Assembly: GCA_047626155.1 (NCBI GenBank)
Contig: JBLHRR010000035.1
Location: 1 to 38,417 of the forward strand
DNA: 38,417 nt
Source of the DNA: CALGLS01 sp047626155
GTDB lineage: Bacteria; Bacteroidota; Bacteroidia; Chitinophagales; Saprospiraceae
Direction: 5' to 3'
Part shown: in pieces, positions 1 through 8,464 of the stretch
Layout: every line of letters starts with the position of its first letter
Numbering within the stretch: the stretch's first letter is position 1
The notes under the pieces: generated by a model
The model's database searches: none
Seen by the model: the letters and a program-made list of their open reading frames with translations, nothing else
Told to the model about the DNA's origin: nothing
Translations under genes and position numbers: made by a program

Positions 1-954
1 GGAAATGTATAAATCCGTGAAACCATCATTATTAAGGTCTCCGCTAGTGACTCCTTTTACAACTCCTCTAATTGTTCCAAGGTTTGCCTGGTCGGTTACA
101 TTAGTAAACTTGCCTTTGTTACTGATAAAGAGTTCGCAGGGTACATCTATTTTGTCACCAGCCTCATTCCCAATAAAAAGATCCAGCCATCCGTCATTGT
201 TGAAATCAGCCCAGGTGGCGGCTTGTGTCGGATATTTGGAAAACAATCCAGCCTCCAGTGTTACATCAGAAAAAGAGCCATCTCCATTGTTTCGCAACAA
301 TGAATTAGGAATTCTTCCTTGGTCCATAAACCAGGCTCCCCGAAGAACGAGGACATCGGAGAAACCGTCGTTATTGTAGTCTGCATGGACCATGTTGAGG
401 CCTCCGGTTATACCGAGCAATCCGGTTTCTGCCGTTCGATCTTCAAAGCTGCCATCTCCTTTGTTTACAAAAAACTGAACCTGATCGTTAACACCCCAAG
501 AGGATACCATGATGTCCAGAAATCCATCTTTATTAAAGTCTTCGATACAGGAACCTCCGGCCAATGCTACCGTAGCCAAGTTCAAATCATTGGAAATGTT
601 TTTAAAGGGGGCCACTTCTTTTCCTGATTTAAAAGCCCGTTCGGGAATGAGGTATTGAGCAGGAACACCTGCGGGATATTCGCCTAAGGTCATGTAAGCA
701 ATGTTTAACAACCAGATGGTTTCCATGTCTGTTGGCTCCGTTTCCAAAATGGATTTATACAGAGAGATAGCCGTTTTGGGGCCTCTCGTCAAATCATAAA
801 TGCCTTCCCCTTGAATAGGCAGAATGCAGGACTCACTATTATTTTTACCTAAACAATTCTCCTGTTCGCCCAAACGCATATAAGCTATCGCTAACAATTT
901 ATTTACATGATTGATGTATCTGATGTCTACCCGATTTTCCTTCAGCGATGCCAT
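1..954 (-). CDS. CRTAC1-family FG-GAP/VCBS repeat protein, C-terminal part, cut by window edge
   Basis: The minus strand reads openly from an ATG at 954 to the left edge. The translation first gives a helical TPR-like stretch with AYMRLGEQENC and AYMTLGEYP. It then gives FG-GAP/VCBS repeats with calcium-type loops such as DFNKDGFLDI, DYNNDGFSDV, DFNNDGWLDL and DLNNDGFTDL. This order is typical of exported CRTAC1-family proteins, which fold as a beta-propeller and usually end in an ASPIC/UnbV domain, here outside the window. Substrate or partner is not known for this group. The reading frame is the same as that of the lipoprotein segment at 958-1278, with only TAA CTC between them, so both probably belong to one gene. 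If translated alone, this part would lack a signal peptide. The family call is firm; whether it is expressed is not. Confidence 0.82.
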   Translation of the reverse strand, partial: MASLKENRVDIRYINHVNKLLAIAYMRLGEQENCLGKNNSESCILPIQGEGIYDLTRGPKTAISLYKSILETEPTDMETIWLLNIAYMTLGEYPAGVPAQYLIPERAFKSGKEVAPFKNISNDLNLATVALAGGSCIEDFNKDGFLDIMVSSWGVNDQVQFFVNKGDGSFEDRTAETGLLGITGGLNMVHADYNNDGFSDVLVLRGAWFMDQGRIPNSLLRNNGDGSFSDVTLEAGLFSKYPTQAATWADFNNDGWLDLFIGNEAGDKIDVPCELFISNKGKFTNVTDQANLGTIRGVVKGVTSGDLNNDGFTDLYIS

Positions 955-957
955 GAG

Positions 958-1278
958 TTACTCGATTTCAATAATGGCTTCATGGGTTTTACCGGCGAGT
1001 AATAGTTCGTTACCGTATTTCCCTTTTGCTGCTAATTTATCGTTGAGATTGAGATCTTGCCCAAGTTGTGCTTTATAGCTTTCTGCTTTCACGGAATTGA
1101 GGTGATAACTCACTTTCGTCGGATCTATATTGGCATGTGCTTCTGAGAGGATGGCAATCATTTTTGCCGTTCCTTCATCCTGTTTAAGGCCTTTTGTTTT
1201 GGTGCCAGATGTGCTTGGCGAATCACTTCCGCAACTGAAAACCACCAGCAATAAACAAAGGCAAAAAAATCTAATCAT
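958..1278 (-). CDS. N-terminal lipoprotein part of the split CRTAC1-family gene
   Basis: A 106-residue reading frame starts with a lipoprotein signal peptide: a charged start, a Leu/Val/Phe core and the lipobox VVFSC at residues 12-16. It continues as a soluble helical segment ending AGKTHEAIIEIE. In full-length CRTAC1 relatives this part runs straight into the TPR-like region found directly downstream at 954. Here a TAA at 958-960 ends it. One base change, for example CAA to TAA, would restore a natural helix reading EIEQLMASLKENR. The product would be anchored in the outer or inner membrane as a short lipoprotein of unknown use. Likely half of a pseudogene, or a sequence error. Confidence 0.72.
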   Translation of the reverse strand: MIRFFCLCLLLVVFSCGSDSPSTSGTKTKGLKQDEGTAKMIAILSEAHANIDPTKVSYHLNSVKAESYKAQLGQDLNLNDKLAAKGKYGNELLLAGKTHEAIIEIE

Positions 1279-1298
1279 TGTATCGTTATTTTAGTCTG

Positions 1299-1306
1299 CA
1301 AAGATA
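1299..1306 (-). promoter_or_regulatory. possible -7 element of the CRTAC1-family gene
   Basis: Read on the minus strand this is TATCTTTG, a match to the Bacteroidota -7 consensus TAnnTTTG, 21 bases before the start codon at 1278. The TTG candidates upstream lie 13 or 22 bases away instead of the usual 17-19, so the promoter is only partly supported. Confidence 0.35.
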
Positions 1307-1563
1307 AGAAGTAACTGTTCAAAATAATCAATAAGTTATGGCGGTCTATTTTTAAGTTATCCTTCGTCGTAAAAATACTCATTATGCTAAGGCATAACTC
1401 CGTTTTATACTCCTTGATTAACTCAAAAATAGCCTCGGCCAAAACTTATCATTATTTTTGACCAATTACTTAGAAATTGATAAGCGGTTAATCCAGGTAA
1501 AATTGAAAGGTATTTAACTATATTTACCCCTTTGTGTATCACAGTCACTCTAATACAAATACC

Positions 1564-4359
1564 ATGCGTCAAAGCCTTCTCTTTATCAAGAATAACGTCT
1601 TCTTTTATATCCTGATTTGCATGTGTTCCTTTTCCTGCTTATTTGCCCAAAAACAAATCATGACTCCTGCGGTTTACGACCAATGGTATCAGATCCGGAA
1701 TGCGCAAATTAGCAATGATGGACGATGGGTAGTTTATGAGGAAGCCCGAGAGCAGATGGACGGACGCTTGAAAATTCACGATACCAAAACGGATCGACAA
1801 GTGAAGGTTGACCGAGCCAATAAAGCTTACCTCAGTGAGGACAGCCGCTACCTAGCTTGTTTTATTTATCCCTCTAGAGATAGTATTAGGGAGTTAAAAA
1901 GACGGAAGGTAAAAGAAGAAGATTTGCCTGGAGACACCTTGTTAATTTATGATTTGGCTCAGAATAAGACCACTCGAATTCCGGATGTGAAAGATTTTAA
2001 AATGCCAAAACATTGGGATGATTGGTTGATTTATCAAATGGAGCCCTATGACAATAAGGACTCATTGGTACTCAATGCTGGCCCAGGGCAACCTTCTATA
2101 AAAGTGGAGTCAAAAAAAAGCGGATCGAAACTCGTTTTACATGAGTTGGCTACGGGGAAGGAAATAATCTATCCATTTGTAAAAGAGTATGCCTTTTCGA
2201 AAAAATCAAAGAGGGTATTATTTAGCAGTAGCGGCGATGAGTCTGAATTCATCCCAGGCATTTACTTATTTGATGGCGAGAAGAAATCTCTAAAACCATT
2301 ATTTAGATATAAAGGAGAGTATCACAAACTTAGCCTTTCGGAGAATGGTACTCAAGCTGCTTTCATTGCGGATTTAGACACTACGGACAACCGAACAAGG
2401 CCTTATCAATTGTTTTATTTCGAGGAAGGGACTAGTGAGGAAGCAGCTCTGATCGGTGCAGCTGGTGATTCATTTATGCCCAAAGATTGGAATATCAGTT
2501 CAGAATATGAACCTCTTTTTTCACCCGACGGAAGCAAATTGTTTTTTGGCATCAAGCCTCTTCCATTTTTGCCCGATACTTCTTTACTAGAAGAGGAAAA
2601 AGTAAAGGTCGAGATTTGGGGTTATCAGGATAGTCGCCTACAGACTCAGCAAAATGTGACCTTGGAAGAAGATAAGAAAAAAAGCTATCGTTCTGTTTGG
2701 TTTCCCAAAACCGGACAGTATCAAATACTAGAAGATCAAGCGCTTCCTAACAGTAGAATTGGAGACGAGGGAAATGCAGATTGGGTGTTGGTTTATACGG
2801 AAGAACCTTATCTCAGAAGCATGTCCTGGGAAGGCTTTCCCATTCCTAAAGATGTTTATGTTATCAATGCAAAAAACAAACGTAAACAACTGGTAGCCAA
2901 TGGACTTAGAGGTTCTCCAAGACTATCGACCAATGGGGGTTTTGTCTATTGGTACAGTTACACAGATGCCTCTTGGTTCTGCTATAACATTGCGCAAAGC
3001 AGCATACTGCAACTAACAGATAACAATAGTACTCCTTTCTATAATGAACAGCATGACACGCCTAGCCTTCCGGGTGGTTATGGCATTGCTGGCTGGGGGG
3101 AGAACGATGCTTTCATCTACATCAATGATCGTTATGATATTTGGAAAATAGACCCCCAAGGTAAAATACCTAACAAAAAACTTACAAATGGCCGAGCTTC
3201 AAAAACAGTTTACCGGTACCTCGACCTAAACAAGGAAGAACGATTCATCAAAAACAATGAAACCATCCTATTACGCCTCTTCCAGGAAGACGACAAACAA
3301 TCGGGCTATGTTCACCTTAACTTAAAGAACGGCAAAGTCAAAAAGCTAGCGACTGATGCCTACCAATTCAGCCGCCAGCCATTTAAAGCCAGAGATAAAA
3401 ACACCATTGTTTATACAAAAGAAAATTTCCAGACTTTCCCAGATCTTTACTATTTTAATAACAAAATAAAGCGCAGTAAAAGAATCAGTAATACCAACCC
3501 TCAACAAAAGGATTACAAGTGGGGATCCATCTCTTTATATGAATGGACAGATAAGAATGGCAGACAACACACAGGCATGCTCGCCAAACCTGCGAATATC
3601 GATCCTGACAAGAAGTATCCAATGATCGTTAACTTTTATGAGCGTAGTTCGGATCGTCTTCATGGGCATAGAGCGCCTTACCCGCACCGCTCCACCATCA
3701 ACTATAGCTTGTATACCAATCAAGGCTATTGGATTTTTAACCCTGATATTCTTTACACCGAAGGCAATCCGGGTGACGATGCCTTAGACATTGTTGTATC
3801 TGGCGTAGAATCATTGTTAGAAAACTCGACACCTATCGACAAAGATAGAATTGGTTTGCAAGGACACAGCTGGGGTGGTTATCAGGTAGCGCACATTATT
3901 ACCAAAACCGATCTCTTTGCTTGTGCAGAATCCGGTGCGCCCGTGGTCAATATGTTTTCTGCTTATGGAGGCATCCGCTGGCGTTCAGGCTTGAGTCGAA
4001 TGTTTCAATATGAGCATACACAAAGTAGAATTGGTGCGACGATTTGGGAACGTCCTGACTTGTATAAAAAGAACTCGCCACTTTTCAATCTGGATAAAGT
4101 CAATACACCCGTTTTGATTTTGCACAACGACAAGGATGGCGCTGTGCCTTGGTATCAGGGAATTGAGTTTTTCGTGGCTATGCGCCGATTGAACAAACCT
4201 GCGTGGCTATTGAATTATAATGGCGAACCGCATTGGCCGGTGAAGCGACAGAATAGGATTGATTTCCAAAATAGAATGCTGGCTTTCTTTGACCATTATT
4301 TAAAAGAGAAACCAATGCCGACGTGGATGAATGAAGGGGTGAAGGCTATGGAAAGGTAG
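1564..4359 (+). CDS. secreted S9-family serine peptidase (prolyl oligopeptidase type)
   Basis: This 931-residue exported protein has a signal peptide in the first 30 residues, ending near CLFAQ. About 600 residues with the WD/beta-propeller look of S9 peptidases follow, with repeated motifs such as DGRWVVY and LFSPDGSKLFFGI. The C-terminal alpha/beta-hydrolase domain carries the catalytic triad: Ser769 in GHSWGG, probably Asp858 in HNDKDGAVPW, and His890 in EPHWP. Family members cut short peptides, often after proline, in the periplasm or at the surface. A GTG at 1534 would extend the protein by ten residues, but the ATG at 1564 puts a normal charged start before the hydrophobic core, so I chose it. 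It stands alone, divergent from the CRTAC1 gene and convergent with the lipase. The exact specificity cannot be read from the sequence. Confidence 0.93.
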   Translation: MRQSLLFIKNNVFFYILICMCSFSCLFAQKQIMTPAVYDQWYQIRNAQISNDGRWVVYEEAREQMDGRLKIHDTKTDRQVKVDRANKAYLSEDSRYLACFIYPSRDSIRELKRRKVKEEDLPGDTLLIYDLAQNKTTRIPDVKDFKMPKHWDDWLIYQMEPYDNKDSLVLNAGPGQPSIKVESKKSGSKLVLHELATGKEIIYPFVKEYAFSKKSKRVLFSSSGDESEFIPGIYLFDGEKKSLKPLFRYKGEYHKLSLSENGTQAAFIADLDTTDNRTRPYQLFYFEEGTSEEAALIGAAGDSFMPKDWNISSEYEPLFSPDGSKLFFGIKPLPFLPDTSLLEEEKVKVEIWGYQDSRLQTQQNVTLEEDKKKSYRSVWFPKTGQYQILEDQALPNSRIGDEGNADWVLVYTEEPYLRSMSWEGFPIPKDVYVINAKNKRKQLVANGLRGSPRLSTNGGFVYWYSYTDASWFCYNIAQSSILQLTDNNSTPFYNEQHDTPSLPGGYGIAGWGENDAFIYINDRYDIWKIDPQGKIPNKKLTNGRASKTVYRYLDLNKEERFIKNNETILLRLFQEDDKQSGYVHLNLKNGKVKKLATDAYQFSRQPFKARDKNTIVYTKENFQTFPDLYYFNNKIKRSKRISNTNPQQKDYKWGSISLYEWTDKNGRQHTGMLAKPANIDPDKKYPMIVNFYERSSDRLHGHRAPYPHRSTINYSLYTNQGYWIFNPDILYTEGNPGDDALDIVVSGVESLLENSTPIDKDRIGLQGHSWGGYQVAHIITKTDLFACAESGAPVVNMFSAYGGIRWRSGLSRMFQYEHTQSRIGATIWERPDLYKKNSPLFNLDKVNTPVLILHNDKDGAVPWYQGIEFFVAMRRLNKPAWLLNYNGEPHWPVKRQNRIDFQNRMLAFFDHYLKEKPMPTWMNEGVKAMER

Positions 4360-4405
4360 TGAACCTATGAGGATTTTGTAAAAAAATTTCAAGTTTAACT
4401 TCAAT

Positions 4406-4440
4406 GCCCTTAATTCGCGAGCGATTCGCGAATTAAGGGC
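4406..4440. repeat. perfect palindrome between convergent genes
   Basis: Two perfect 15-base arms (4406-4420 and 4426-4440) are separated by a 5-base loop. It lies between the 3' ends of the peptidase and lipase genes, so it could act as a two-way terminator, but no T-run follows on either side. A short phrase before it, AACTTCAAT, recurs at about 4519 ahead of a weaker related structure. Confidence 0.75.
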
Positions 4441-4517
4441 AATCTAAGTATATGGCAAATTTCCAAATTTTGTCATATCAATCTAGGAACAACTTGAGGC
4501 GCATTAGCTGCATTTTT

Positions 4518-4573
4518 CAACTTCAATCCCCATAATTCGCAAGTAATTTACGACATGAGCGGCTTTGAAGTTG
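4518..4573. repeat. degenerate second copy of the palindrome
   Basis: Outer arms of 9 bases (4518-4526 and 4565-4573) pair exactly. The inner sequence, with ATAATTCGCAAG, resembles the perfect palindrome at 4406-4440 but has lost its symmetry. It ends 12 bases from the lipase stop codon and looks like an eroded copy of the same element. Confidence 0.5.
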
Positions 4574-4585
4574 AAGTTGTAAAAC

Positions 4586-6046
4586 TTATTCCACCACCAC
4601 CTTCCGAGTATAAACACCCTCCTCCCCTCTCACTTGTAACAAATAGATTCCGGGAGCGATATCTCTGGTAGATACTTTTAACATTCCTCTTCCAGACAAC
4701 TGTGTTTGGTGAAGTAATTTTCCATTCACATTGTAAAGACTCAAGTCATAACTGTTATTACTATTTGCGAATTCCGTTAATTGAACATTCACATAATCCG
4801 TAGCAGGATTTGGTTGAATGTTAATCAAAGCATTTGCGCTGAGCGGCTCCTGTGCGCTTTCTATGATTCCTATTTGCTGGTAGCCCTGGAAAAAAAGTAT
4901 GGTTGCTAATGTAGCAGGAATTACGCAGGCTCCGTGATCTGCCGTAGGATTTACATCTACAGCTGCTACATCAGTTGCGCCATTGTCATTCATTATCTGA
5001 CTGGTGAATGTTGCATTTTGAAAAGTCACTTGGTCATCGGCGGTACAGCCCATCAAACGCGTCGGAGCAAGAGGTACCCAATCAACCAGATCATTGTCTG
5101 CCAATGCCATGCTGGCCGGATGTGTCGGATCATTAAGAAGCGCATCCAAGATGTCATCCTGTAGCATTAGTTTTGGCTTGACCTGCCCTGCACCATTTTG
5201 TGCAATTAAGGTTTGGATTAAACTCGTATTTAATTCACTCAAGGTTATTTCTTCGTTTGCAAACTGTTCTATAAAAGGAACATAAGGGGCTTTGAAAAAA
5301 TCACCTAGATCTGTAAAAAGATCACCGTAAGCCAACTCGTAAGACAAGGTTACCCAAGCAATATAAGACACGAAGTTATACTGTTCATCACTTAACGTAA
5401 AGTCTTTCATCTTTTCAGAAATACTATAAGGTCCAGACATCGGTGAAGAAGCCGTTACCGTGAAATAGTCGGAATAGTTCTCTTCGATATATTTATGAGC
5501 AGCAAGTGCGGCATGACCTCCCTGCGAATATCCTGTTATAAAGAGCTGATCATTTAGGGTTAAATCGTTACTTACATCTGCATACTCCTGAACAGCGAAA
5601 AGCATGTCTATGGCTGCTCTGGCTTCCGTTTCTGCGTGTACATAGGGATGCAAACCACGGGATTCTCCCAAGCCTAAAAAGTCGGGGGCTAACACCGCAA
5701 AGCCTTGGCCGCTAATCGCCATAGCCAATTCGTAGCCACCTGCCAGCTGAGAAGGGACATCCCATCGGCTATTGATGGTTCCATGCTGGTAACACAACAA
5801 TGGGTAATTAAAATTTGGTTCGTCTGGAACAATCAACAGACCGGAAGCCGTATCCGGGACACCATGTATATCTGTTGTTTTGTAGAGGATCCGGTACATG
5901 TCCACTCCATTATTGAAATTCTGAAGGAACTGCGCTTGTAGCTGACCTGCGGTCTGGCTCTCTAAGAACTCGGAGGATACTATTTGCTGAGCATTGTTTG
6001 TCAGGCTTAGAAATAGGAAGAAGGTGAGGTATATTGCTTTTGTCAT
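4586..6046 (-). CDS. secreted lipase/esterase-like alpha/beta hydrolase with T9SS sorting domain
   Basis: This 486-residue protein starts with the signal peptide MTKAIYLTFFLFLSLTNNAQ. An alpha/beta-hydrolase domain follows with an oxyanion region near CYQHGT (residues 85-90) and the nucleophile Ser174 in GYSQGG. Acid and base candidates lie later, in CTADDQV and TADHGACV. The last 80 residues are a type A T9SS sorting domain, from INIQPNPATDYV to KVVVE, so the enzyme should be exported across the outer membrane and attached to the surface or released. The arrangement recalls secretory lipases and feruloyl- or acetyl-esterase relatives; the substrate is unknown. An upstream in-frame ATG at 6145 would add 33 residues before the signal peptide and would overlap the tRNA promoter, so 6046 is preferred. 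Confidence 0.88.
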   Translation of the reverse strand: MTKAIYLTFFLFLSLTNNAQQIVSSEFLESQTAGQLQAQFLQNFNNGVDMYRILYKTTDIHGVPDTASGLLIVPDEPNFNYPLLCYQHGTINSRWDVPSQLAGGYELAMAISGQGFAVLAPDFLGLGESRGLHPYVHAETEARAAIDMLFAVQEYADVSNDLTLNDQLFITGYSQGGHAALAAHKYIEENYSDYFTVTASSPMSGPYSISEKMKDFTLSDEQYNFVSYIAWVTLSYELAYGDLFTDLGDFFKAPYVPFIEQFANEEITLSELNTSLIQTLIAQNGAGQVKPKLMLQDDILDALLNDPTHPASMALADNDLVDWVPLAPTRLMGCTADDQVTFQNATFTSQIMNDNGATDVAAVDVNPTADHGACVIPATLATILFFQGYQQIGIIESAQEPLSANALINIQPNPATDYVNVQLTEFANSNNSYDLSLYNVNGKLLHQTQLSGRGMLKVSTRDIAPGIYLLQVRGEEGVYTRKVVVE

Positions 6047-6110
6047 GCTTTGGGTTTTGAATATTTTATGAATATAAGTACGAAAGATACAAATTAGTAG
6101 ATAGAATCCT

Positions 6111-6140
6111 TTGTTACTACAAAAAGCAATGTTAGTTTTG
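6111..6140 (+). promoter_or_regulatory. Bacteroidota-type promoter of tRNA-Arg
   Basis: TTG at 6111-6113 and TAGTTTTG at 6133-6140 are 19 bases apart, which fits the Bacteroidota TTG/TAnnTTTG consensus exactly. Transcription would start about 6146-6148, a few bases before the mature tRNA at 6154. It is the best promoter I found in the window. Confidence 0.75.
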
Positions 6141-6153
6141 CACAATGTTATCC

Positions 6154-6227
6154 GGCTCCGTAGTTCAACTGGATAGAATTTCAGATTTCGGCTCTGAAGG
6201 TTGCAGGTTCGAACCCTGCCGGGGTCA
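6154..6227 (+). tRNA. tRNA-Arg (anticodon TCG)
   Basis: A full cloverleaf folds over 74 bases. The acceptor stem GGCTCCG pairs with CGGGGTC with two G-U pairs. The D-arm is GTTC/GAAT. The anticodon stem TCAGA/TCTGA closes the loop TTTCGGC, giving anticodon TCG. The T-arm is GCAGG/CCTGC with loop TTCGAAC. The discriminator base is A and CCA is not encoded. It reads CGA arginine codons. A strong promoter lies just upstream and a terminator hairpin just downstream, so it is a single-gene unit. It sits at the left edge of an AT-rich region of partly broken genes, the usual place for island integration. Confidence 0.95.
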
Positions 6228-6231
6228 CATA

Positions 6232-6262
6232 AAAGCTCACTAATTTTTTAGTGGGCTTTTTT
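6232..6262 (+). terminator. terminator of tRNA-Arg
   Basis: The hairpin AAGCTCACTA / TAGTGGGCTT (one mismatch) is followed by a run of T ending at 6262. It starts within five bases of the tRNA 3' end and fits an intrinsic terminator. Confidence 0.8.
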
Positions 6263-6275
6263 AATAAAAACTATC

Positions 6276-6431
6276 ATGACTTTTTTAATCTATGTACTCC
6301 ACAGTAAAGATTCAGATAGCATTTATATAGGAATGTCTAACGATCCAGAACGTAGGCTACGGGAACAGAACAGTGGTCAAAATAAATCTACCAAAGCTTA
6401 CCTACCTTGGGTGAAATATGTAATTATTTAG
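6276..6431 (+). pseudogene. GIY-YIG endonuclease fragment
   Basis: An ATG at 6276 opens a 51-residue frame, MTFLIYVLHSKDSDSIYIGM and onward, with the GIY-YIG core written here as IYVLHS...IYIGMSNDPERRLREQNSG. Small UPF0213-type GIY-YIG proteins are about 80-100 residues. They continue with a second half rich in Arg, Lys and Glu, which is missing here: a TAG ends the frame at 6431. The 75 bases after the stop are purine rich and could hold a shifted, unrecognisable tail that runs into the convergent nagB stop at 6504. It lacks the catalytic Glu region, so it is most likely an inactive remnant just past the tRNA. Confidence 0.6.
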
Positions 6432-6503
6432 CGCTAAGAAAAAAGCGGGTGAAGAAGATAGAAAAGCAGCCAATAAAGTAGTTTGGAAAACTGCGTTTTC
6501 CAA

Positions 6504-8432
6504 TTAATATTCCCATTTTACAAAGGCTTCCATAGCCGCATAATGTGACAAACCTAAAGCATCATATAAATCGGCTGTTTCTCTATTCCTATCTTCAGCA
6601 CGTTGCCAAAACTCTCTACTGTCAGCCCCTTGAAACACAACACCATCTTTTTGTGATTGATGTTTAAAAATACCTTTTCTTTTTTCCAATACTTGATCTG
6701 GCCCCATAGGTACTGCCATTTCTATTTCATCAACTCCCCATTCTTGCCATGCCCCTCTGTACAACCATAGCCAACAATCTTTCATGAAGTCTTTAGGTTT
6801 TAATTCTTTTACAGCTGCAAAAATGGCATCTAAGCACACTTTGTGTGTTCCGTGTGGATCAGCTAAATCACCTGCTGCATAAATTTGATGTGGTTTAATT
6901 TTTTCAATAAGATCTAAGGTAATTTGTACATCTCCAACTCCAATAGGATTCTTTTTAATAGTACCAGTTTCGTAAAATGGCAATTCCATAAAATGAATTT
7001 GAGAATCTGGCAACCCTACAAAACGACAAGTAGCTCTTGCTTCTCCCTTTCGAATTAAGCCTTTAATATATCTAACTTCTGGCGTATCAATTTCACTTGA
7101 TTTTTTATTCTTTAAAAAGGTCACTACTCTTTTATAAATATCATTTGCTTCTGAATTATCAATTCCAAATTTATCATTGTAATCACATACAAAACTTGCA
7201 AAACGCAACGCTTCATCATCTGCTACAGCAATATTTCCAGAGGTTTGATACCCAACATGAACCTCATGACCTTGTTCGTGCAGCCTTTTAAAAGTTCCCC
7301 CCATACTAATAATATCATCATCTGGATGTGGGCTAAAAATTAACACCCGTTTTTTTGCTGGCTCCGCTCTTTCAGGTCTTTTACTATCGTCGGCATTTGG
7401 TTTTCCTCCTGGCCAACCTGTAATTGTATTTTGTAGTTTATTAAAAATTTTAATATTAATATCATACGCAGGGCCAGAATCAGCTAATAAATCACTCATT
7501 CCGTTCTCTATATAATCTGCGTCCGTTAACATTAAAATTGGCTTCTTCAAATGAAGCGCTAAACTTAAAACTGCTTTTCTAATTAATTGATCTGTCCAAA
7601 CAATTTTTTCTACTAACCAAGGTGTATTAATTCTAGTTAATTTTGAGGAAGCTGCTTGATCTAAAATAAAAGTAGCATTTCTATGTTCTTGCAAATAAGA
7701 AGCGGGCACTAAACTAGTAACTTCATCTTCTACAGAAGCTTTTATAATATTCGATTTACTTTCTCCCCAAGCCATTAAAATGACTCTTTTTGCTTCCATT
7801 ATTTTTTTCACTCCTAACGTAATTGCTGTTCTTGGCGTGTTTTCTAAACCAGAGAAATCTCCACTTGCTGCAACTCTTGTAATATGATCTAAAGCAACCA
7901 ACCTTGTTTTCGAATTTTGAAGTGAACCAGATTCGTTAAAACCAATATGACCATTTCCTCCAATTCCTAAAATTTGTAAATCGATTCCTCCTAAAGCTTC
8001 AATTTTTGCTTCATATTGATCACAATAATCTCTAATATCTTTTTTGGACAATGTTCCTTCTGGAACGTGGCAATTTTCTAATAAAATATCTACATGATTA
8101 AATAATTGTTCTTGCATAAAACGAACATAACTATTTACAGAATCTGGTTCCATAGGATAGTATTCATCTAAATTAAAAGACACTACATTTTTAAAACTTA
8201 AACCTTCTTCCTTGTGCAAACGCACCAATTCTGCATACAATCCTTTTGGTGAAGAACCGGTAGCTAAACCTAAAATACAGGGTTGCCTTTGAGATTGCTT
8301 TAACTTAATAAGGCTTGAAATTTCTGCTGCGATTACCTTTGAAGCTGAGGTAGCATCTTCATAAACTACAGTTCCAATATTTTCGAATCTTTTTTCGAAA
8401 TCTGTTGCTTTGTCTATATTACTTTTTAACAT
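6504..8432 (-). CDS. nagB: glucosamine-6-phosphate deaminase with C-terminal PIG-L/LmbE-like domain
   Basis: This 642-residue two-domain protein begins with a NagB domain, about residues 20-280. It has the sugar-phosphate loop LATGSSP (56-62), the catalytic region NLDEYYP with Asp89, and GIGGNGHIGFNE with His162. NagB converts glucosamine-6-phosphate to fructose-6-phosphate and ammonia, the last step of N-acetylglucosamine use. The second half, from about residue 360, opens with SPHPDDD and later has DLADPHGTH, the metal-binding motifs of PIG-L/LmbE-type N-deacetylases. Long NagB proteins of this form are known in Bacteroidota, where the role of the second domain is unclear. The gene is 32 bases after the symporter and shares its strand with the kinase further upstream, suggesting one amino-sugar operon. 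The sequence is markedly AT-rich compared with the peptidase and lipase genes. Confidence 0.93.
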   Translation of the reverse strand: MLKSNIDKATDFEKRFENIGTVVYEDATSASKVIAAEISSLIKLKQSQRQPCILGLATGSSPKGLYAELVRLHKEEGLSFKNVVSFNLDEYYPMEPDSVNSYVRFMQEQLFNHVDILLENCHVPEGTLSKKDIRDYCDQYEAKIEALGGIDLQILGIGGNGHIGFNESGSLQNSKTRLVALDHITRVAASGDFSGLENTPRTAITLGVKKIMEAKRVILMAWGESKSNIIKASVEDEVTSLVPASYLQEHRNATFILDQAASSKLTRINTPWLVEKIVWTDQLIRKAVLSLALHLKKPILMLTDADYIENGMSDLLADSGPAYDINIKIFNKLQNTITGWPGGKPNADDSKRPERAEPAKKRVLIFSPHPDDDIISMGGTFKRLHEQGHEVHVGYQTSGNIAVADDEALRFASFVCDYNDKFGIDNSEANDIYKRVVTFLKNKKSSEIDTPEVRYIKGLIRKGEARATCRFVGLPDSQIHFMELPFYETGTIKKNPIGVGDVQITLDLIEKIKPHQIYAAGDLADPHGTHKVCLDAIFAAVKELKPKDFMKDCWLWLYRGAWQEWGVDEIEMAVPMGPDQVLEKRKGIFKHQSQKDGVVFQGADSREFWQRAEDRNRETADLYDALGLSHYAAMEAFVKWEY

Positions 8433-8464
8433 TTTTGATACCTTTAATTTGTTTTAAAAAAGAA

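Noticed and set aside
1..627. Plus-strand open frames 5-379 and 319-627
   Set aside because: They lie antisense to a clear FG-GAP protein and have no protein-like content.
1453..1460. TATTTTTG as promoter of the S9 peptidase
   Set aside because: It matches TAnnTTTG but no TTG lies 17-19 bases upstream and it is over 100 bases from the start codon.
6154..6227. tRNA 3' end as an attachment site with a matching direct repeat
   Set aside because: No second copy of the tRNA 3' end was seen up to 15 kb, and no integrase is present; only the position suggests integration.
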